Source of the DNA: an uncultured Archangium sp.
Lineage (GTDB): Bacteria; Myxococcota; Myxococcia; Myxococcales; Myxococcaceae
Length of the DNA: 47,289 bases
Assembly: GCA_946479335.1 (NCBI GenBank)
Contig: CAMLFP010000004.1
Span: forward strand, 1-47,289
Direction of reading: 5' to 3'
The notes beneath the pieces are model-generated. The model searched no databases. It saw only the letters and a list, made by a program, of their open reading frames with translations, and was not told where the DNA came from. The first letter of the stretch is position 1. Each line of letters begins with the position of its first letter. A program made the translations under genes and the position numbers. Below, one piece after another: positions 1-11,200 of this stretch.

Positions 1-308
1 CCGCTCGTTTTGCCGCGCTCCGAGCGCCGCGTTGGCTGATGGTACGGCGCCGCAAAATCGCCCGCCCGCTCGGAAAAATCCGCGTTTCCCAGCGCAAGTC
101 GATCAAAGACCAACACGCACAATCAGTAAATACGCGATCGCCGATCGCCCGCCCCTGGCAGCTGGTCATGAAAAGTGATGTAGGGTCATTACTGCTCAAA
201 TCAGGGCGACTTCTGGCCCCCATCGAACAGACGATCTTGCGAGCGATCTCCCGAGCCGATTTACCGCTTCGGGCCGCGTTTTTCGCGCTTTGCTACATGT
301 CTGAAACA
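1..308. other. No recognisable gene (left edge)
   Basis: I find no supportable gene, RNA or repeat array here. It is less GC-rich than the coding DNA that follows. A 100-codon open frame at 39-341 (plus) has no recognisable domain, no Shine-Dalgarno sequence and no neighbour in the same frame, so I leave it uncalled. A short repeated string (ATCGCCCGCCC) occurs near 56 and again near 144 and looks incidental. The stretch from 309 to 577 is the regulatory leader of the next gene and is described separately. Confidence 0.5.
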
Positions 309-324
309 CCCCTAACCGTAGGGG
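309..324. promoter_or_regulatory. NrdR-box-like palindrome 1
   Basis: The 16-base palindrome CCCCTAACCGTAGGGG keeps the CTA...TAG core of the NrdR box, although its outer and central bases differ from the usual consensus. It starts 32 bases before a better box at 341, which is the about three-turn spacing known for paired NrdR sites. NrdR is an ATP/dATP-sensing repressor of ribonucleotide reductase genes, which fits the nrdJ gene downstream. The repressor gene is not in the window. Confidence 0.5.
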
Positions 325-340
325 ATTGGTCGAAAATTTG

Positions 341-356
341 ACACAAGATGTAGTGC
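341..356. promoter_or_regulatory. NrdR-box-like palindrome 2
   Basis: ACACAAGATGTAGTGC matches the NrdR-box consensus (acaCwAtATaTwGtgt) at 13 of 16 positions, including the conserved C-w-A and T-w-G arms. It overlaps one TTGACA (338-343) and lies just upstream of another (365-370), so a bound repressor would block the promoter. It is paired with the palindrome at 309-324, one 16-base gap away. Confidence 0.65.
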
Positions 357-364
357 GGCGACGC

Positions 365-394
365 TTGACACATGCGCGACACCGGGTGCATAAG
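365..394 (+). promoter_or_regulatory. Probable sigma-70 promoter of nrdJ
   Basis: A perfect -35 (TTGACA, 365-370) is followed after 18 bases by CATAAG (389-394), which keeps four of six -10 bases. This predicts a start near 401 and a leader of about 175 bases. A second TTGACA at 338-343 could be an alternative -35 but lacks a clear -10. The leader contains a 9-base-pair hairpin (486-494 with 502-510). I saw no cobalamin riboswitch core in it. Confidence 0.45.
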
Positions 395-577
395 TCGACC
401 TCCCGCGACGGCCCCAAAGCCGCCGTGGTCCGGTGCCGGAGGGGGTTCCCGGAGCGCAACATCCTACCTTTCGCGACTTTCGCACCCTCCGAGGGCCGTC
501 TCCTCGGGGGCTGGGCCGCTTTCGCTTTACACACACACCAGCAGTCAACCAACCAAGCCGTTATTACCGAGGGGCAG

Positions 578-3358
<2,781 letters not shown>

Positions 3359-3427
3359 ATTCAAAGCCCTTCAGTTGACGGGGCGATCGCGAAGAGCGGC
3401 CCTGTCTGAACGCTGAATGGGAGGGGG

Positions 3428-3460
3428 AAGCGGCTCTGGGAAACCAGGGCCGCTTTTTTT
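3428..3460 (+). terminator. Intrinsic terminator of nrdJ
   Basis: A 12-base-pair stem (3428-3439 with 3444-3455, one G-U pair) closes a GAAA loop and runs directly into a T tract ending at 3460. It is one of only two clear intrinsic terminators in the window. It ends 16 bases before the next start codon, so that gene needs its own promoter. Confidence 0.9.
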
Positions 3461-3463
3461 GTC

Positions 3464-3469
3464 TACGAT
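3464..3469 (+). promoter_or_regulatory. -10 element of a probable leaderless promoter
   Basis: TACGAT sits exactly 7 bases before the ATG at 3477, so transcription would start at or next to the start codon. The gene has no Shine-Dalgarno sequence, and only 16 bases separate it from the terminator, which leaves no room for a normal leader. The -35 region (about 3441-3446) is inside the terminator stem and is poor. Confidence 0.4.
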
Positions 3470-3476
3470 CTGCCGC

Positions 3477-4556
3477 ATGCGATTGGTGCTCGCGGCGCTC
3501 CTCCTCGGCAGTGCGTGCAGTGCCCCCTCGGGCGGCAACACCGGCGGCGGAGCGGCCAGCGCAGGCGGCGGCTCCGGCGCGAGCGGTGGCGGCACGGGCG
3601 CGACGGGCGGTGGCGCGCCCCACGTGCCCCGCGGCCTCTTCGAGACCGACACCCCGTGGAACAAAGACGTCTCGGGCCTGACGAAGTCGAGCCGCAGCGA
3701 CGCGATCATCGCCGCGCTGCAGAGCGCCGGCGGCTGGGGCAACGGCAACGTGCTGCAGATCGACTTCTCCATCCCCCTCTTCTTCGCGGACGGCAGCACG
3801 CCGCGCCGCACCGTCAACGCCATCACCGACGCGGTCTATTGCTACAACGGCGACGACTGCGACCCGGTGCCGCTGCAGATGCCGGTGCCCGCCGACGGCA
3901 ACATCGAGGGCAGCGCCGACTTCACCTGCGACTACCACCACGACGACTGCCACCTGCTGGTGGTGGAGACCGCGGAGAAGAAGCTCTACGAGCTGTACAA
4001 CGCCACCGCCGACGGCACGGGGCTGCGCGCGCGCGGCGCGTTCATCTGGGAGCTGACGAAGCAGTACACCGACGTGCTGCGCGGAGAGCAGTGCACCTCC
4101 GCCGACGCCGCGGGGCTGCCCATCGCCGCGCTGCTGCCGACGGCCGACGAGGTGGCCGCGGGGGAGGTCGCGCACGCGCTGCGCTTCATCCTCCCCAACG
4201 ATCACATGAAGGCCGACGTGTACGTGCACCCGGCGACCCACGCGGGGAGCCCGTCGAGCACCGATGCCAACGCTCCGCCCTACGGCGTGCGCCTGCGCCT
4301 CAAGCCGGGCTTCAACGACAGCGCGTACTCCGCGAACGCGCGCGTGCTGCTGGCGGCGATGAAGAAGTACGGGCTGATCCTCTCCGACGGCGGGAACATC
4401 GCGCTGACCTTCGCCGACGATCGCACCAGCACCGCGAAGTGGGCCGACCTCGGCATCACGCCGCAGATCTTCAACTCCATCGGGCCCGAGAACTTCGAGG
4501 TGGTCGACCTCGGCGCGGAGATCACCGTCACCGACGACTGCGTGCGCGCGCCCTAA
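3477..4556 (+). CDS. Secreted lipoprotein of unknown function
   Basis: The 359-residue product begins with a signal peptide and lipobox-like site (LLLGSACS), followed by a Gly/Ser/Ala-rich linker typical of surface lipoproteins, so it is probably anchored in the outer envelope. The folded part (about 50-359) starts near DTPWNKDVSGL and contains a C/H/D-rich stretch (CDYHHDDCHL) and the segment YGVRLRLKPGF followed by AAMKKYGLILSDGG. From memory these motifs resemble uncharacterised secreted proteins of actinobacteria, but I cannot assign an activity. I chose the ATG at 3477 because it opens the signal peptide and lies just past the terminator. It converges with the next gene and overlaps it by 4 bases. 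Confidence 0.75.
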   Translation: MRLVLAALLLGSACSAPSGGNTGGGAASAGGGSGASGGGTGATGGGAPHVPRGLFETDTPWNKDVSGLTKSSRSDAIIAALQSAGGWGNGNVLQIDFSIPLFFADGSTPRRTVNAITDAVYCYNGDDCDPVPLQMPVPADGNIEGSADFTCDYHHDDCHLLVVETAEKKLYELYNATADGTGLRARGAFIWELTKQYTDVLRGEQCTSADAAGLPIAALLPTADEVAAGEVAHALRFILPNDHMKADVYVHPATHAGSPSSTDANAPPYGVRLRLKPGFNDSAYSANARVLLAAMKKYGLILSDGGNIALTFADDRTSTAKWADLGITPQIFNSIGPENFEVVDLGAEITVTDDCVRAP

Positions 4557-5005
4557 GGCGTGCCGGCGTCGCGGGCGAAGAGCGCCTTCTTGAGCGCCAG
4601 CGCCTCGGCGTGCTGCGGGTCGACGGTGAGCACCACGTCGAGCAGCTCGAGCGCGCGCTTCTGGTTACCCTCGGCGAGCGACTTCGCGGTCTCGAAGGGC
4701 TTGTTCACATAGCGCTCGATGGCGTGCTCGGTGAGGCGGCTGCGCTGCTTCGGGCTGAGCTTCTTGTCCAACTCGATGAAGGTGCGCGCGTCTTCGGGCT
4801 TGAAGGAGTCGAGGTGCGAATAGAGGAACGTGTACTCGGCGAGCCAGCGCCCCAGCTGCTTGCACTTCGCCTTCGGCTCCTTCTTGAGGCACAGCTGCAC
4901 GCCGACCTCGGCCTGCGGCAGGTCGCCGTTGATGAAGGCCGCGCGCACGCCGTCAGACGGCTTCGGCGCGGCGGCGAGGAGTGCGAGCAACGTCAGCGTG
5001 GGCAT
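4553..5005 (-). CDS. Small exported helical (TPR-like) protein
   Basis: The 150-residue product has a short hydrophobic N-terminus (MPTLTLLALLAAAPKP) consistent with a signal peptide, then a helical body. The last third reads like a tetratricopeptide unit (RALELLDVVLTVDPQHAEALALKKALFA). Two cysteines (in QLCLKKEPKAKCKQL) might form a disulfide. It starts 2 bases after the sugar transferase stop and is probably translationally coupled to it, because there is no Shine-Dalgarno sequence. A role alongside polysaccharide export is a guess from position only. The name stays generic because TPR-like folds are not diagnostic. Confidence 0.7.
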   Translation of the reverse strand: MPTLTLLALLAAAPKPSDGVRAAFINGDLPQAEVGVQLCLKKEPKAKCKQLGRWLAEYTFLYSHLDSFKPEDARTFIELDKKLSPKQRSRLTEHAIERYVNKPFETAKSLAEGNQKRALELLDVVLTVDPQHAEALALKKALFARDAGTP

Positions 5006-5007
5006 GG

Positions 5008-6396
5008 TCAGTACGCGTTCTTCGAGAGGAACCCACCAAACGCCGTGCGCACGAGGATCTTCAGGTCGAACAGCAGCGACCAGTTCTCGATGTAATAGAG
5101 GTCGAAGTCGATGCGGTCCTTGATGCTGGTGTTGCCGCGCAGGCCGTTGACCTGCGCCCAGCCGGTGATGCCCGACTTCACCATGTGCCGCAGGTGGTAC
5201 CGGGGGATCTGCTTCTTGAACTCCTGGATGAAGACCGGGCGCTCGGGGCGCGGGCCGACGAGGCTCATGTCGCCCACCAGCACGTTCCAGAACTGCGGGA
5301 GCTCATCGAGCGACGTGCGGCGCAGCAGCGCGCCGAGGAGTGTCCGCCGGGGGTCGTCTTCCGTCGCGAAGCGCGCGCCCGACTGCTCGGCGTCGACCTT
5401 CATCGTGCGGAACTTGTACATGTGGAAGAGCCGCCCATCGATGCCCATGCGCTCCTGCGCGTAGAAGATCGGGCCGCGGCTGGTGAGCTTCACCAGCACC
5501 GCGAGCACCACCAGCACCGGAGAGAGCACCAGCAACGCGAGCGCCGACAAGATGATGTCGAAGGCGCGCTTCAAGATGCGGTTCCACCCCTCGAGCGGCG
5601 CGCCCTGGAGGCTGATGATCGGCAGCCCGCCGAACTCCTCGAGGCCGCCGCGCAGCGTGATGTAGTTGAAGAGGTCGGGCACCACCTTCACGTCGACGGT
5701 GTGCTGCGTGAGCACCTCCATCAGCTCGCGCAGCGCGCCCTGCTCGTCCAACGGCAACGCGAGGATGACCTGATCGACCGGCTGCTTCTCGAGCTGCGCG
5801 GAGAGATCGCGGAAGTGCCCGACGATGGGCGCGCCCAGCACCTGCCCGCCGATCTTCTCGTCTTTGCGGGTCAGCATGCCGACCACCTTGAAGCCCAGCT
5901 CGCGGTGGTGCTCGATGGTCTCCACGACGCGCTCGCCGAGCGCACCCGCGCCCACCACGAGGATCGTCTTCACGTTCACGCCGCGGCGGCGCAGCTCGTT
6001 GAAGATCGCGCGGAACGAGAGCCGCACCAGCGACAACGACACGAACGAGTAGCTCGCGAAGAGGCCGATGGTGAGGCGGCTGTAGCGCTCGCGCACGAAG
6101 TACGAGACGCCCACCAGCAGCAACGTCGAAAGCACCGTGCTCTTGAAGATCTCGAAGACCTCCTGGATGTGCGAGCGCCCGCGGTTGGTCGTGTAGAGGT
6201 TCGACCAGTGGAACACGACGGGGAAGATCACGAGCGCGAGGCCCAGCGTCTCCAGCGACTCCGCGGTCGAGGGCACCGCCGCTCCGGTGAAGAGCGCGAA
6301 GCGGGTGTACCAGGCCAGCAGGAACGCGAGCGCGAGCGCCGCCCAGTCAGCCACCAGCTTGATCGAGTTGTAGAAACGCTGAAAGCGGGTGAACAC
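5008..6396 (-). CDS. Polyprenyl-phosphate sugar-1-phosphate transferase (EpsZ/WcaJ type)
   Basis: This 462-residue integral membrane enzyme would load the first sugar phosphate onto undecaprenyl phosphate, starting a repeat unit of an exopolysaccharide or O-antigen. The N-terminal half holds several membrane segments and a CoA-binding-like Rossmann region (TILVVGAGALGERVVE). A further helix at about 277-300 precedes the conserved bacterial sugar transferase domain, with KRAFDIILS, YKFRTM, RRTSLDELPQFWNVL, GPRPE and GITGWAQVNG. The family is full length. The start is GTG at 6396 with GGGAG a few bases upstream. It is divergent from the GspC-like gene (150 bases apart) and lies near two glycosyltransferase genes (7178-8281 and 12286-13362), suggesting a dispersed polysaccharide locus. 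The sugar (glucose, galactose or other) cannot be read from sequence. Confidence 0.93.
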   Translation of the reverse strand: MFTRFQRFYNSIKLVADWAALALAFLLAWYTRFALFTGAAVPSTAESLETLGLALVIFPVVFHWSNLYTTNRGRSHIQEVFEIFKSTVLSTLLLVGVSYFVRERYSRLTIGLFASYSFVSLSLVRLSFRAIFNELRRRGVNVKTILVVGAGALGERVVETIEHHRELGFKVVGMLTRKDEKIGGQVLGAPIVGHFRDLSAQLEKQPVDQVILALPLDEQGALRELMEVLTQHTVDVKVVPDLFNYITLRGGLEEFGGLPIISLQGAPLEGWNRILKRAFDIILSALALLVLSPVLVVLAVLVKLTSRGPIFYAQERMGIDGRLFHMYKFRTMKVDAEQSGARFATEDDPRRTLLGALLRRTSLDELPQFWNVLVGDMSLVGPRPERPVFIQEFKKQIPRYHLRHMVKSGITGWAQVNGLRGNTSIKDRIDFDLYYIENWSLLFDLKILVRTAFGGFLSKNAY

Positions 6397-6427
6397 GCGC
6401 TCCCGGCTCTACCACGCGCCACGCGCA

Positions 6428-6474
6428 GTGACGAAACGACGGAGCGCCCCCGCCAAGCCCTGCCGATTCGTCAC
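6428..6474. repeat. Widely spaced inverted repeat, possible enhancer half-sites
   Basis: GTGACGAA (6428-6435) and TTCGTCAC (6467-6474) are perfect 8-base inverted copies separated by 31 bases. They lie about 72 and 111 bases upstream of the start predicted from the sigma-54-like element at 6517, a usual distance for an upstream activating sequence. Binding by any regulator is inference. Confidence 0.35.
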
Positions 6475-6516
6475 CGCCGAGCGCCCGCTCGCGCTGTGTT
6501 TGCAGCGGCTTGCCGG

Positions 6517-6532
6517 TGGAACGCGCGTTGCT
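6517..6532 (+). promoter_or_regulatory. Sigma-54-like -24/-12 promoter
   Basis: TGGAACGCGCGTTGCT matches the sigma-54 consensus TGGCACGNNNNTTGCW at 11 of 12 defined positions and has the required GG-N10-GC spacing. It points at the GspC-like gene. The predicted start (about 6543) lies only 3 bases before the ATG at 6546, which would give a leaderless or near-leaderless message. That fits the lack of a Shine-Dalgarno sequence there. Confidence 0.55.
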
Positions 6533-6545
6533 CTGCGCCTCCCGC

Positions 6546-7202
6546 ATGAAGACGCTCCTGTTCCTGCTGGTGGCGCTCCCGTGCGCGGCGAAGCCTGTCG
6601 ACGCGGAGCGCCTCTCGAAGTTGTTGGGCTTCACCGGGCGGCCGTTCGAACGCGTGGAGACGCCGGCGACGCCGCTCCCCTTTCGCCTGTTGGGCACCCT
6701 GCGGGGCGCGCAGCCGCTGGTCGCGCTCGCCGCCGCGAGCCGGGTGATCACCGCCACCATCGGCGACGTGATCTCCGGGGTGGAGATCGTCACCATCGAG
6801 CGGCTGGAGATCACCGTGCGGCGCGACGGCCGGCTGGAGCGCGTGAGCTTTGCAAGCATGCTCGACTCTTCGCCACCCGTGGCGCCGACGACGCTGACGC
6901 GCGCGCTGGTGAACCAGCACCTCGCCGACCCGTCGTCGCTGATGCAGCAGGTGCGCCTCGTGCCCTCCTTCCGCGATGGGCAGTGGAGCGGCTTCAAGAC
7001 GCTCTCGGTGCAGCCGGGCTCGCTCATCGAGAAGCTCGGGCTGCGGCGCGGCGACGTCATCAAGGCGGTGAACGGCCTGTCGCTCGATCAACCGGAGCGG
7101 CTGATGACGCTCCTCCAGCACCTGCGATCAGGGCGGCGCTTCGAGGTTGAGCTGGAGCGCGAGGGCCAGCGCGTCACTCAAACGTTGACGCTCGACGAAT
7201 AG
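6546..7202 (+). CDS. GspC-like periplasmic protein with PDZ domain
   Basis: The 218-residue product has a signal peptide (MKTLLFLLVALPCAAK), a homology-region-like beta segment (about 45-100: RLLGTLRGAQPLVALAAASR and following) and a C-terminal PDZ domain (about 135-218: PGSLIEKLGLRRGDVIKAVNG). This order is that of GspC, the inner-membrane clamp of type II secretion. It differs from GspC in having a cleavable-looking signal rather than a long anchor, and no other gsp gene is nearby. It may therefore be an orphan or repurposed copy. The ATG at 6546 was chosen because it opens the signal peptide; an in-frame ATG at 6510 lies upstream of the sigma-54-like element. Its 3' end overlaps the convergent glycosyltransferase by 25 bases. 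Confidence 0.75.
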   Translation: MKTLLFLLVALPCAAKPVDAERLSKLLGFTGRPFERVETPATPLPFRLLGTLRGAQPLVALAAASRVITATIGDVISGVEIVTIERLEITVRRDGRLERVSFASMLDSSPPVAPTTLTRALVNQHLADPSSLMQQVRLVPSFRDGQWSGFKTLSVQPGSLIEKLGLRRGDVIKAVNGLSLDQPERLMTLLQHLRSGRRFEVELEREGQRVTQTLTLDE

Positions 7203-8281
7203 GCCGCGTCGATCTCCTCGAGGAGCTGCTGCTGAAACGACGCCCTGTTGAAGCGCATCGCGTGGGCGCGCGCGACGGCGCCATCGAACCCGGCCTCGAA
7301 GGCGTCGAACTTCGCCAGCGCGGCGACGAGCGAGTCCACCGTCTGGGCGTCGAAGAACAGGCCGGTCCTGTCGGTCACCGTCTCCAGCACGCCGCCCTGG
7401 CCGAAGGCGATCACCGGGCGGCCGCACGCCTGCGCCTCGAGCGGCGTGATGCCGAAGTCTTCGACCCCGGGGAAGACGAGCGCGCGGGCGTTCCCGTACA
7501 GCGTCGCCAGCTCCGCGTCGCTCACCTGCCCCAGCACCTTGATGTTGGGCGGGAGGTTCCGCAGCCAGTCCGATGACTGGCCGCTCCCCGCGATCCACAG
7601 CTCCTGGCCGGTGCGCCGGAAGGCCTCGATGGCGAGGTCGATGCGCTTGTACGGCGCCAGCGCGCCGAGACAGAGGAAGTACCCGCCGCGGCCCGCGCCG
7701 ATCGTGAAGCGCTCCAGCTCGACGGGTGGGTGAATCACGCGCGCGTGCCGGTGGTAGCGCCGCGAGATCTGCGCGGCGACGTGCGCGGAGTTGGCGATGA
7801 AGCGATCGACGCCCGCGGCGGTCAGCACGTCCCACGTCTGCAGCGCCGGCCGCAGCGCGCTCGCCGCGAGCCGCACGGAGCGCGAAGACTTGCCCGGACC
7901 GAAGTAGTCGTCGAAGCGATCCCACATGTAGCGGAGCGGCGCGTGCACGTACGACACGTGCCGCGCGCCCTTCGGCACCCGCACGCCCTTCGCGACGCAG
8001 TGGCTCGACGAGATGACGAGATCGACGTCGCCCACATCGAGCGAGCGGATCGCGGCCGGCATCAGCGGCAGGAGGTGGCGATGACGCTGCCGCGCACCGG
8101 GGACGCGATCGAGGTAGCTGGCCACCACGCGGTGCGACTCGATCGACGCCGGCATCGCGCTCGGGTCGTGAAACAGCGTGAAGATCGGCGCGGAGGGGAA
8201 CAACTCCGCGATCGCCTCCAGCACCTTCTCGCCGCCGCGCCAGGTCAGCAGCCAGTCGTGCACCAGCGCGACGCGCATCAT
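7178..8281 (-). CDS. Family 4 glycosyltransferase
   Basis: The 367-residue enzyme has the GT-B fold. The N-terminal acceptor domain starts MMRVALVHDWLLTWRGGEKV, and the donor domain carries LGALAPYKRIDLAIEAF and a long conserved FPGVEDFGITPLEAQACGRP segment holding the E-x7-E retaining-transferase motif. It would transfer a sugar from a nucleotide sugar onto a lipid-linked glycan on the cytoplasmic face. The start lies in an ATGATG whose internal TGA ends the upstream DUF3857 gene, so the two are translationally coupled. Either ATG (8281 or 8278) is possible. Acceptor and sugar are unknown; the nearby sugar transferase gene suggests exopolysaccharide synthesis. Confidence 0.93.
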   Translation of the reverse strand: MMRVALVHDWLLTWRGGEKVLEAIAELFPSAPIFTLFHDPSAMPASIESHRVVASYLDRVPGARQRHRHLLPLMPAAIRSLDVGDVDLVISSSHCVAKGVRVPKGARHVSYVHAPLRYMWDRFDDYFGPGKSSRSVRLAASALRPALQTWDVLTAAGVDRFIANSAHVAAQISRRYHRHARVIHPPVELERFTIGAGRGGYFLCLGALAPYKRIDLAIEAFRRTGQELWIAGSGQSSDWLRNLPPNIKVLGQVSDAELATLYGNARALVFPGVEDFGITPLEAQACGRPVIAFGQGGVLETVTDRTGLFFDAQTVDSLVAALAKFDAFEAGFDGAVARAHAMRFNRASFQQQLLEEIDAAYSSSVNV

Positions 8282-11200
8282 TTCTTCTCGCCGAGCGCCG
8301 CCAGCTGCTTCTGCGCGAGGCTCCACACGTCGTCGGGGCCGGTCCACTCGTCTTTCTTCACCTTCTTGAAGAGGGCGCGCGCGGTGTCGGTGCGGCCGAA
8401 GCCCTGCGCCACCATCGCGCGGGCGAACCAGTAGCTGGGGCCGGAGCTGCCGAGGCGCTCGGGGTTGAACAGCGAGGCCATGCGCAGCGACTCGCGGGCC
8501 GCGGCGTCCCACCGGCCCGCGGCGGCGTACACGCACACCGCGGTGTTGATGTTCGACGCGGTGGCGTTGAGCTCCACCGAGCGCTCGATGTCCTTCACCG
8601 TGTCGTCGCCCACCTTGCCGGTGAAGAGCGCCCACCACGCGGCGTTGTTGAGGTGCATCGCCGCCTCGCGGGGCTCCGCGTCGACCGCGAGCTGCCGGCT
8701 GGTCTGCTGCGCGCCCGCGAAGTCACCCACCGCGGCCAGCACGGTGACGCGCATCGCCGACAGCGCGCGCGCGCGCGGGTTCTTCGCCAGCTCGGCATCG
8801 AGGAGCGAGAGCGCCTCCCGCGCGCGGCCCAGCCGCACCAGGCTGCGCACCGACAACACCAGCCCGTCGATGTGGCGCTCAGGGTTGGTGTCGGTCAACA
8901 GCCGCTGCCCCAGCTTGAGGCGCGCGGCGGGGTCCTTCTCCCACGCGGCGTCGAGCGCGGTGCGCACCAGCGCGTAGCGCGTGTCGGGGAGCTCTTTCTG
9001 TACTTCACCCTCGAGCCAGCGCACGACGCGCTCCCTCGCGGGCGGGTGTTGCGCGGCGTAGCGCGCCGCCCAGAGGAACCCCAGCGGCTCATACCCCGGC
9101 GCCTCGCTCTTCAACGGCGCCGGCGCCTGCGGAACCACGGCCACCAGCACGCGCAGGAGCTCCACCGCCTCGGCGTCGCGGCCATCGAGCGAGGCGAGCA
9201 CCGCGGCGGCCGCGAGCTCCTCCTCCTCGCCGATGCGCACCCGGTAGCCCGCGCCGCTCTTGCGCAGCAGCGTCGACTGCGGCGCGCCCAGCCCGCTGAC
9301 GTTGAAGCGGATGTCGAGGAGCTCGCCGAAGCCCTTCACCGGCCGCGTCGACATGGTGGTGAGGCCGAGCTCGAAGTCCTTCAGGTAGCCATTCACATCG
9401 GCGGCGCCGCGCGGCGCGTTGACTGCCCGCTCCGCGGCGTCGCGCAGCAGCTGCAGCTCGTCGGTGTCAGCGGCGCCGTCGATGAACTGCGACACCTTCT
9501 CCAGCGGTGAGTGATCGAGCAGCGCGGTCTGGAACCGCAGCCACGCGCCGGCCGGCGTGTTCGCGGGCGGGTCGTCGGCGCGCTTCAGCGTGGCGATCGC
9601 GCGTTGCAGGGCGCTGGCCTGCGCCTGCGCCTCGCCCTTCTTCCGCCGACGCGCGTCGAAGAGGTCGGAGAGCGCCTGGTACTCGCGGTCGAAGAGCAAC
9701 AGCTGAATCGCGAGCGAGCTGGCCTCTTCGCTGTCGCGGTGCTCCTGCGCGGCGCGGGTGAGCGCCTTGTCGACGCCGAGCTCCAGCACCTCCGCGAGCA
9801 GCCACGCGCCGTCGCGCTGGGTGGTCTGCTTGAAGTTGGGGAGTTCCTTGCGCAGGGTGCTCCACGCGCGCTGCTTGAGCCACACGTCGATGGCCTCGTC
9901 GTCGAGCGTGCGCGACTTCGTCTTCTCCCGGTACTCGGCGAGCTCCTTCGAGAGCGCGTCGTACTGCGTGCGGTCTTCGCCGAAGTTGCCGCGCTCGTCC
10001 CACAGGCTGACCAGCGCGTGCATGCGGCGCGCCCACTCGTCGGCGTCGCCCTGCGCCAGCGTCTCGCCCGTCACCCGCAGCGCCTCGGCGCGCGGGTAGC
10101 CCACGCCGAACTCCCGGCCGTGCTCGTTGCGCAGCAGCACGAAGCTCACGCGGTTGCGCACCAGCAGATCTTTCGGAGCCTGCGCCAGCGCCTTGCGGGC
10201 CTCGACCTCGGCGTCGGCCTGCAGGCCCGCCGACGACAGCGCGTAAGCCAGCATCGCGCGATCGGGCGCGGAGTTGCTCTTCGCCAGCAGCGCCTCGGCC
10301 TCCTTCACGGCCGCGAAGGTGCGCCCCGCCTCCAGCGCCGCGTGCACCGAGTGCAGGAAGGTGAGCTCGAGGTCGACGCGCGGGTAGATGTCGTCGATCA
10401 GCCGCTTCGCGTCGGCGACGGAGAGCTCGCCCGGCTCGAGCTCCACCGTCAGCACCCCCTCGATGTCGTCGCCGCTGGCGCGCCGCCAGGTGACGCCGAT
10501 CTTCGCGGGGCCGGCGACCTCGCTCACCTCGGCGGGCAGCGTCTCCAGCCGGTAGCCCGGCGGGAGGTGAAACGCGCTCGTCACCTTCGCCTTCGCGCGC
10601 GCGCGCAAGATGAACGGCGCCTTGCGCTCATCGAGCTGCTTGCGCGCGTCGAACACCCCGTAGAGGCCGGCGAAGGCCACGTCTTGCGCCAACACCGCCT
10701 CCGCCGAATCGGAGCGCGTGCGCGCCCAGCTGGTGTCGGGCAGCTCGAAGGTCTCCTTGAACGCCGCGGAGACGCGCGGGTCGCTGTTCTCGAGCTTCAC
10801 CACGCCCCTGGTGCCGTGCGAGTCGTGCGCCCAGGTCTCGAGGTTCTTGCGGTACGTCTCCACGCTGCTGGCCGCCTGCATGCGCCACTCGCGGTACACG
10901 AGCCCCTCGGTGGTGCGGGTGCGCACCAGCCGCGCGGGGCCCGATGGCGCGAAGTACCAGTCGAAGCGGCTGTCGGCGAACGAGCCGCCGGTAGAGCTGA
11001 TGAGCTCCAGCCCCCGGGTGCCCGGCCTGGCGACGAGCGCCTTGCGACCGGCGACGCTGGAGGGCACCTCGCCCGGTGCGGACCACTCGGCCGTCGGGTC
11101 GACCCACAGCGGCGTCGGGCCGCCGACGCGCACGATGGCGTGGTTGAAGCCGCTCAGGCTCGGCACGTCGTCGCTGGCGTCCTGGTAGAAGCCCGCGGAG

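Noticed and set aside
39..341. 100-codon open frame at the left edge
   Set aside because: No Shine-Dalgarno sequence, no recognisable motif, and its end lies in the nrdJ control region.
400..577. Cobalamin riboswitch in the nrdJ leader
   Set aside because: The leader is long and structured, but I could not find the GCCACTG box or the other conserved core segments in order.
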